Shown: in pieces, positions 20,240 to 25,563 of the stretch
Layout: every line of letters starts with the position of its first letter
Numbering within the stretch: position 1 is the stretch's first letter
Position numbers and translations under genes: made by a program
The notes under the pieces: generated by a model
Told to the model about the DNA's origin: nothing
The model's database searches: none
What the model saw: the letters and a program-made list of their open reading frames with translations, nothing else
DNA from: Setaria digitata
Lineage: Eukaryota; Nematoda; Chromadorea; Rhabditida; Setariidae
Assembly (NCBI GenBank): GCA_003640385.1
Contig: RCAB01000700.1
Span: 1-25,563, forward strand
Length of the DNA: 25,563 nucleotides
Direction of reading: 5' to 3'

Positions 20240-21060
20240 AGTGATAAAAAGATAAGTGCTAAATACGGTAATGAGTGAGTGTGTCCAATGAGGACAGATA
20301 TCTTGATTAAAATGATAGGCACATTATAATGATAGCTTATTTTTAATGCATGTTATAAATGATTTACATGCAATAATGGTAAAGAATTCTATTTAAAATG
20401 ATAAGAATGAATAAGATATGAATTAAACATAGTAATGGTAAAAATTTTTAATTAAAATTATAGAAGAAATTATCACTATAATGAAATGATACGAATGTTG
20501 TATGTAGTAAAACTAGGCTGAAATTAATTGATGTGATTGATAATGATAGTAAATTTGCTAAATGATGAGAATGAAGGGAGAAGCATTAAACATTGTAATA
20601 ATTAATTTCTTAATCACAATGATAGAAATGACGTGATCTCAATATTAAAACTTTCAAAACTACCGTATATGCTAGATACGGTAATTTTGAAATTTATCAC
20701 TAAATCTACCAAAGATAGACTTTTTGATTAAAATAATCAAAAAATATTAAAATAATAGCAGATTTTTTTTTTTAAAATTAGATGGTCAAAATGATATGTC
20801 CTAAATATAACAGAGGAAATTTTCTTCACTAAGATAATTTAGCAAGGAGAATTTTTTTTTTTTTTTTTTCAGTGATATGATATGTTCAGATAATTATAGA
20901 CTTCCCAACTAAAATGATGAAAAAGAAAAAAAAGCGATATAGTTGTGTGTTAAATACGGTAATGGAAGGCTTTTTAATTAAAATAATGAATAAATCATAA
21001 GAATGGAAGATTTCTTAATTAAAATGATATGATATGTGTTAAAATATGGTAATGATTGTG
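20240..21060. repeat. Decayed minisatellite: AAATACGGTAATG...TTAATTAAAATGATA
   Basis: Partial units recur at irregular spacing: CTAAATACGGTAATGAG (20258), TTGATTAAAATGATAGG (20303), AATGGTAAAGAATTC (20376), TTTAAAATGATAAG (20391), AGTAATGGTAAAAATT (20431), CTAGATACGGTAATTT (20672), TTAAATACGGTAATGGAAGG (20951), TTCTTAATTAAAATGATATG (21012), TTAAAATATGGTAATG (21039). The CG in ATACGG is kept in several copies. Confidence 0.65.
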
Positions 21061-21319
21061 GTCTCATTAGTGAAATAGCTTCAAATATATATGCAGAAAG
21101 CCAATGATAAATGGAAAATCCATATTGAAGATATTGTATTCACCTTCTTTTTTTTTTTTTTTTTTCTTTTTTTAATTTTATTTTTTCTTTTCTCTTCTTA
21201 GCTAGAAATAAGAAAAGGAAAATTATATGAGAAAGAAAAGAGAGAGAGAAAAAAAATGAGATCTGAATCTAATAGTTTGAAAATTGATAAGCTTTAGTGG
21301 TATTATTTTCAGTGGATTT
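21061..21319. other. T tract and purine-rich spacer
   Basis: T tract around 21149-21165 and a short GA run at 21239-21249. No gene. Confidence 0.6.
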
Positions 21320-21790
21320 ATTTGAAATTATTTTGCCAAAATATTTACCTCCAAAATAAGTTTGTAAATTAGTTTTGTCAAAAACTGGCTCCTCTATCTT
21401 TGAAGTAATTATTCACTTAACTACTTAATTAATAAAAATTTTCACCTTCGAAGTAATTTCTTTCTGAATTAGTTTCCTAATTATTTACCGTTAAAAGTAT
21501 TCTTACTTGTTCTATATCGCCAAATATTCACTATTAAAATTAAAATTTGTAAAATAGTTCTCGTTAAAAAGTGACTGGTTTTCAACACTGAAGCAATCTT
21601 TTTAATAGCATTAGTAAATTATACTAGATACTTTGACCTGAATTAGTTTTCTAGCTATTTGTCTTTTAAAGTAATATTTATCGAAATCATTTTTCTCAAT
21701 TATTTGCCAATGAAGTAATGTTATTAGACTATTTTGTCAAATATTTGTTTTTAAAAAACTTCAATAATTGTCTAATCAAGTAGTTACGTA
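21320..21790. repeat. Decayed minisatellite: TTAGTTTTCTAATTATTTGCC...GAAGTAAT
   Basis: Variants include TTTTGCCAAAATATTTACC, AATTAGTTTTGTC, TTTGAAGTAATTATTCACTT, TTCGAAGTAATTTC, AATTAGTTTCCTAATTATTT, AATTAGTTTTCTAGCTATTT, CTCAATTATTTGCCAATGAA. Spacing is roughly 40 to 70 bases. The motif is unrelated to the blocks on either side. Confidence 0.6.
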
Positions 21791-22499
21791 ATGCATAATT
21801 ATATGTGTAAATTTATTTAACATTCATTGAAAAATTGATGCTGATGCTGATAATAATGAATATAATAATCACATAACTTATCAGTGATAATATCTGAAAA
21901 AAAAAAGGAAGAAAAACAAACACTATTATCTTTAATAATTTCATTCTTATTTTTTATTCTTTTCTCAGTATTTGTACTGAAAAAGTTCCGGAAAGTATCA
22001 AAATTTTTGAATGTAAAATTTAACAGCTCGACCTTTGACCAATAACTGAAGCGATAACAATATCAAATCATTGATTAAAGCAATTGCTTCTACAGTAGTT
22101 TCTTGCTTAACAATGATATTTTCATATTACACAACACATATTTATGAGATGTATCCTATTGAATTGTAATTTTTTTTTTCTTTTTTTTTTCTACGAGACT
22201 ACCATAACCTTTCTAAAGTAATACTAATTCCATTTCAAATAAATGAATGACTAATTAGAGCAAAAATATACTTTTTAAGGTGAAACAATGATAGACTGAA
22301 AAGTAGTCTTTGTTTTCTCGGATAAAATTATAAAAATTAATTTTTTTTTTTCTTTTCATTAAGGATTAAATATAATGTGTTGTTGGATGCACTTTTCGCA
22401 TAATCCACCATTTATTTCACACTACACTTCATCCAAATTATAGGTGTAGTTTTTAGTCTAGATTGCATAAATTACTGAGATTTTTGGAATAGTATTCGT
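21791..22499. other. Gene-free AT-rich sequence
   Basis: TGATGCTGATAATAATG near 21838 and T tracts near 22170-22190 and 22340. Short inverted pairs TTGGATG/CATCCAA and ACTACAC/GTGTAGT lie in 22383-22453. No exon seen. Confidence 0.55.
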
Positions 22500-22523
22500 G
22501 GCTCCTATCACTATATTACGGTA

Positions 22524-22880
22524 GTTATTATCAGTACCGCAGTTAATATCATTATCAGTATTGCCATTGAGGTTACTAGTTATTATCTTCATCAGTACGC
22601 TGTCACTATCAGTGCTGCAGCTACTTTTATCATCAATATATTATCAGTATCACTATTGCAGTAATTATCATCACCAACATATTATTACTATTATCAGTGC
22701 TGTAGTTTCATCATTAACACAATGTTATTGTCAGTATTGCAGTTCCTGTCATCATCAATATCTCGCCATTATTATTATCATTAATCGTCTTTATCAATAC
22801 GCTGTCACACTATCGGTGATGCAGTTATTATCATTATCACATTGTTTCACTATCAGTATTGCAGTTATTATCAGACTTGA
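22524..22880. repeat. Decayed minisatellite: TATCAGTATTGCAGTTATTATC
   Basis: About eight copies of (A/T)TATCAGTNNTGCAGT lie between 22526 and 22872 (for example TTATCAGTACCGCAGTTAAT, CTATCAGTGCTGCAGCT, TTGTCAGTATTGCAGTTCC, CTATCGGTGATGCAGTTATT, CTATCAGTATTGCAGTTATT). The 126-codon + strand frame 22561-22941 follows from the repeat, starts with a TTG codon and gives a His/Ser/Tyr/Leu-rich sequence with no domain. Confidence 0.7.
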
Positions 22881-22881
22881 C

Positions 22882-22899
22882 GTTGTTGTTGTTGTTGTT
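22882..22899. repeat. Six-unit GTT repeat
   Basis: Uninterrupted GTT units at the end of the TATCAGT block. Confidence 0.95.
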
Positions 22900-22990
22900 G
22901 CACTGTATTTATCGTTATCGCTCATCAAAAATTTTCATTAATGGACAAAAAATGAAAAATAAGAGAGCGTAACACTATCTCTCACCCTCA

Positions 22991-23275
22991 TCTTTCCACG
23001 TACTGTAGGAAAGTTCTTGTCATCTTTTCACGTAAATGAAACGTGATATAGGATGGTTTCTTTCTCTGCTTTGTGAAGGGATCGATCGATCTTTTCACGT
23101 AAATAACATGTGCTGCGTGAAGGATGAGCATTTTGTGTTCTGTGATGAAAAATTCCTTCTAAGTAAATGACACGTGCTTTAGGAAGCATCATCTACTTTT
23201 CCACGTAAATGAAACGTGGATATACTTTGTTTTATGAAGGATCGATCGATCTTTCCACGTAAATGATATGAAAGA
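22991..23275. repeat. CACGTAAATGA(A)ACGTG repeat cluster with GATCGATCGATC
   Basis: Six related sites: CTTTCCACGTACTG (22992), TTTTCACGTAAATGAAACGTG (23025), TTTTCACGTAAATAACATG (23092), TTCTAAGTAAATGACACGTG (23156), TTTCCACGTAAATGAAACGTG (23198), TTTCCACGTAAATGATATG (23252). Two contain inverted arms CACGT...ACGTG. The palindrome GATCGATCGATC is at 23080-23091 and 23240-23251, each just before a CACGTAAAT site. The stretch 23021-23110 matches 23190-23270 with a gap, so there is a higher-order repeat of about 165 bases. Confidence 0.8.
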
Positions 23276-23520
23276 TTCTTTACTGCATGATGATATCTTA
23301 TCTTTATGTAAATCTAAATATTGAGAGAAAAAAAAAAAAAAAAGAAATATGATAAGTATACTTTTATATATTTGAGTGCGTAAGAAAGTAAGGAAAAGTG
23401 AGAAAATTCGATAAATTAACGAATTTTTCAATGAATAATTTCGAATTTTTGTCTTGATCAAATTGCCTCAAATCTGAAATGAAATGAAATGAATTAAATT
23501 GAGGAAGAAAGAATGCAAGA
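23276..23520. other. Gene-free AT-rich spacer
   Basis: A tract 23328-23343 and GAAATGAAATGAAATGAA near 23475. The 90-codon minus frame 23189-23461 overlaps the CACGTAAATGA repeats and a poly-Phe run; not accepted. Confidence 0.6.
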
Positions 23521-23524
23521 GTGA

Positions 23525-23562
23525 GGGAGAGAGAGAGAGAGAGAGGGAGAGAGAGAGAGAGA
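23525..23562. repeat. GA microsatellite with one GGGA break
   Basis: Two GA arrays separated by GGGA. A + strand frame across it (23499-23732) gives an Arg-Glu alternation and then unrelated sequence; the ATG at 23514 region is not supported by other signals. Confidence 0.95.
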
Positions 23563-23791
23563 AGAAAGATTCGTCAATTTCATCGATGAGCTTAAATAGG
23601 ATGAATGAAGAGAAAAGGAAGATGCGAAATAAAAGAAAAAAAAAATGTCGTAAATTATCGCTTTTCAGATTAGAAACGATTCCCTCTTTAAGATTATATG
23701 TATTTATTATAGGCTTTAATGGATGGTTCTGAATATTCTGATAGAGTTATATATTTCTATATCTATTCCATTCCATTTCTTGTCATCATTC

Positions 23792-23817
23792 ATTATCATG
23801 ATAATTATCATGATAAT
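23792..23817. promoter_or_regulatory. Perfect 26-base palindrome of GATA sites
   Basis: ATTATCATGATAA followed by its own mirror complement TTATCATGATAAT: the 26 bases equal their reverse complement. It is two TTATCATGATAA units, each itself a palindrome with two GATA cores facing each other, so four WGATAA sites in all. Could bind GATA factors or form a cruciform; function is inferred. Confidence 0.75.
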
Positions 23818-23836
23818 CATAAAGGAGGAAAAACAA

Positions 23837-23854
23837 AGAGAGAGAGAGAGAGAG
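23837..23854. repeat. GA microsatellite
   Basis: Nine AG units twenty bases after the GATA palindrome, followed by an A tract. Confidence 0.95.
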
Positions 23855-24379
23855 TGAAAAAAAAAAAAAAAGGATGAAAGAAAGATAAAATGGCAAAAAA
23901 AACAGATCTATCCTCATTAATTTATTAAAAAAAAGAAAAAAAATCAAAGATAAGATTATGTAATATTTTAGTGTTAAGATTAAAAAAGAAAAAAATAAAA
24001 CGAGAAAAAAAAAAGGATGAACAGAGAGGTACATAGAGTTTAATTAGTTAGCTTAATGATAAGTAAATGATAAAGTGATGACATCATTTGGAGGAAGTTA
24101 GTTTAAAAATGTACTCTATGCTTTTATTTTTCACAAAAATTATCATCCGTTCATACATTTTGTAGCTGTTGTTCATTAATTAGCTCCTGTTCATTAATCT
24201 CCCAATGAGGTATGCAATTTTCTTTCATTGATCAGTTTTGATTTTTTTTTTTTTTTGTTTTTCTATTTTTTTTTGTTTTTGTTGCATCTTTCGGTATTTA
24301 TATAGTTTGAAATTTATCATGAAATAAATCAAGTTATTCCATTCCCATTTATAGCATTATTTTAGAATTAATTAAATTC
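23855..24379. other. Gene-free spacer
   Basis: A-tract purine sequence to 24030, then ordinary AT-rich DNA with TGATGACATCA near 24076 and direct repeat AGCTNNTGTTCATTAAT near 24164 and 24182. A minus frame at 23786-24034 is a CT/T tract artefact. Confidence 0.55.
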
Positions 24380-24590
24380 GTAATGCTGTTTTGAAATCAA
24401 TTAATTAAATTCATAGTACTGTTTGTTTTGAAATTAATTTAAAAAAGGGAAAAGGAAAATTTAAGAAATTTTAAATTCAAAAATNGTAATGCTGTTTTGA
24501 AATCAATTAATTAAATTCATAGTACTGTTTGTTTTAAAATTAATTTAAAAAAGGGAAAAGGAAAATTTAAGAAATTTTAAATTCAAAAAT
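24380..24590. repeat. 105-base duplication across N24485 (assembly join)
   Basis: 24380-24484 and 24486-24590 are identical except for one base (GTTTTGAAATTAA versus GTTTTAAAATTAA) and meet at a single N. Same pattern as at 819 and 19245. Confidence 0.95.
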
Positions 24591-24655
24591 AGAATTTGTT
24601 TATATGTTATGTATATAAGTGATTATAACAGATAATACTGATAATAAAGGTAGAA

Positions 24656-24715
24656 AAAGAGAGGAAGAGAGAGAGAGAGAGAGGAGGAGGAGAAGAAGGA
24701 GAGAAAGAAAGAAAG
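24656..24715. repeat. GA/GGA/GAAA purine microsatellite
   Basis: GA units, then GGA, GAA and GAAA units, all purine on the + strand. Confidence 0.9.
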
Positions 24716-24863
24716 TGAGTAAGTAAAAAAGCTCAAGTCATAATAAATAATCAGAATCATTATGGGTGTTTTGAAATAGCACAAATCAGGTTTTAACTTT
24801 AATGATACATTTAAAAAAGAAGACTTAAAAAGGTAAAGTAGAAGAGATGAGGTATGGAGATAG

Positions 24864-25056
24864 GAAGAGACAGAGAGACAGAGAGAGAGAGAGAGAGAGA
24901 GGAAGAGAGAGTTCAGAAATAAGGTGAAAAAAAAAAAGAAGAATGGATTGAAATGAAAAAAAAAAGTGAAATTTCACATTTGAAAAGTTGAATTTTCCTC
25001 TTCTTTCACATTCTTTCTTTCTTTCCTTCCTCTCCCTCTCTCCCTCTCTGTCTCCT
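24864..25056. repeat. GA tract, central palindrome, CT tract: imperfect inverted repeat
   Basis: A GA-rich arm (24864-24911) and a CT-rich arm (25017-25056) flank the perfect palindrome GTGAAATTTCAC (24966-24977), which lies near their midpoint. GAGACAGAGAG at 24867-24877 is the exact complement of CTCTCTGTCTC at 25044-25054. Intervening A-tract and TTTC-rich pieces are also roughly complementary. Confidence 0.6.
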
Positions 25057-25138
25057 TTTTCTTTTTTTTTTTTTTTTAATAAATTAAGCAGAAAATCTAG
25101 TAATCTATAATGTTCCTGTTACCGCTTCTACTGCTCTT

Positions 25139-25199
25139 GCTGTTGTTGTTGTTATTGTTGTTGTTGTTGTTGTTGTTGTTGTTTTTGTTGTTGCTGCTG
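25139..25199. repeat. GTT microsatellite with GCT ends
   Basis: About 20 GTT-type units with rare ATT, TTT and GCT variants, preceded by CTGCTCTTGCT. Glutamine or asparagine-type repeats would be read on the minus strand, but no longer frame supports coding. Confidence 0.9.
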
Positions 25200-25349
25200 T
25201 TTAAAAACAAAAAAGAAAGGAAAAAAAAGTAAGTTGAGACTAAGCATTATGAAGTGTTTTTTTTTTTTCATTCTTTCATTTATTTTTCGTTTTTTCTTTA
25301 TTTAGAAAAAGTTTTTTTCATTTCTTTTTTTTGATACTCAAATATTAAA

Positions 25350-25412
25350 ATGACTAAAACTTATCGAGAAAAGAGGGGGCCAAAGGGGAGAGGGAAGGGT
25401 TCATCAGCCTAG
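25350..25412 (+). CDS. Short basic open frame, 20 codons
   Basis: ATG 25350 to TAG 25410-25412, reading MTKTYREKRGPKGRGKG then SSA. Local composition shifts sharply to G-rich. The next ATG frame (25461) is in the same phase with no other stop between, so the TAG is the only break. Too short to judge alone. Confidence 0.18.
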   Translation: MTKTYREKRGPKGRGKGSSA

Positions 25413-25460
25413 TTTACTGAGTTGACAACAAAAAAAAAAAATTTACGACATTGTTTTAAG

Positions 25461-25540
25461 ATGGGAGAGGAGGTGGAGGAGGAGGAGGAGGAGGAGGAGG
25501 GGGAGGAGGAGGAGGGGGAGGAGGAGGTGGTGGAGGAGAT
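25461..25540. repeat. GGA trinucleotide microsatellite
   Basis: About 24 GGA units with five interruptions (GGT three times, GGG twice). Every interruption changes the A of GGA. Confidence 0.9.
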
Positions 25541-25563
25541 GAGCCAGTTAGCGGCACACATCA
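25461..25563 (+). CDS. Acidic N-terminus, gene cut by window edge
   Basis: Seen: ATG 25461 follows TTTTAAG and starts a frame still open at 25563, 34 complete codons: MGEEV, a Glu-rich stretch broken by Gly and Val, then EEMSQLAAHI. The phase is open back to 25413. The coding is carried by a GGA microsatellite (GAG frame), so it may be only a repeat. After the repeat (25539-25563) the frame is non-repetitive and stays open, mildly in favour of a real exon. The minus strand reads the repeat as Pro, with stops on both sides (TGA at the edge, TAA at 25459-25457). With the GA, CT and GTT arrays before it, this could be a first exon near a promoter. Family unknown. Confidence 0.28.
   Translation, partial: MGEEVEEEEEEEEGEEEEGEEEVVEEMSQLAAHI

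Noticed and set aside
22561..22941. 126-codon + strand open frame
   Set aside because: It coincides with the TATCAGTATTGCAGT minisatellite, starts at TTG, and the product is a repeat-driven His/Ser/Tyr/Leu sequence without a domain.
23189..23461. 90-codon minus-strand frame
   Set aside because: Overlaps the CACGTAAATGA repeat cluster and an A tract read as Phe; no ATG support.
23499..23732. Arg-Glu alternating frame
   Set aside because: It is a translation of the GA microsatellite.
25461..25540. Proline-rich protein on the minus strand
   Set aside because: The Pro frame is bounded by TGA at the right edge and TAA at 25457-25459, with no ATG and no AG acceptor in between.
1..25563. tRNA, rRNA, transposon ends, CRISPR arrays, prophage or bacterial operons
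   Set aside because: No tRNA B-box with a matching cloverleaf, no terminal inverted repeats with target duplications, no regularly spaced identical repeats, and no transposase or phage-like frame was found by eye.

Overview
The window is about 25.5 kb of very AT-rich eukaryotic DNA with no long gene. It is filled with poly-T and poly-A tracts (many of 15 to 29 bases), GATA-type words (TTATCA/TGATAA), trinucleotide and GA microsatellites, and old, worn tandem repeats. T-rich tracts ending in CAG or TAG often precede short open stretches, as at nematode 3' splice sites. A nematode, possibly a filarial worm, fits best. This is a judgement from composition and splice style; no marker gene proves it. 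No tRNA, rRNA, complete transposon, CRISPR array or bacterial-type operon was recognised.

Layout. (1) 240-1531 is the left, less AT-rich end. It has a GA microsatellite, several short open frames on the + strand, and one pair of candidate exons (1205-1273 and 1388-1531) whose phases match across a GT...CAG intron. (2) 1532-8920 is gene-free apart from tract DNA and weak repeats. (3) 8925-9135 may hold a tiny two-exon gene or gene relic. (4) 9136-10890 is non-coding and includes a three-copy repeat of about 108 bp. (5) 10895-11727 is the most gene-like block: a + strand run of protein-like segments with a phase-matched intron, but broken by two frameshifts and two adjacent stops, so I call it a probable pseudogene. 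(6) 11728-13773 holds a small splice-bounded stretch and a 280-base GC- and CpG-richer island open on both strands. (7) 13774-23275 is a mosaic of homopolymers and separate decayed minisatellites, each block with its own motif. (8) 23276-25563 is rich in GA/CT, GTT and GGA microsatellites and ends in an acidic open frame that runs off the right edge.

The clearest result is technical. All three single N bases (819, 19245, 24485) sit exactly between two near-identical copies of the same sequence (about 60, 175-194 and 105 bases). They look like contig ends that overlap but were joined end to end. One interrupts a coding-like exon, and one pair differs by a 19-base indel that may be a real haplotype difference.

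No set of genes working together can be described. I did not find a convincing new biological system. The points most worth checking are the broken gene at 10895-11727, the mini-gene at 8925-9135, the left exon pair, the CACGTAAATGA repeat cluster at 22990-23275 and the 26-base GATA palindrome at 23792. Coding calls are low confidence: in T-rich DNA one strand has few stops, so 40 to 90 codon open frames arise by chance.
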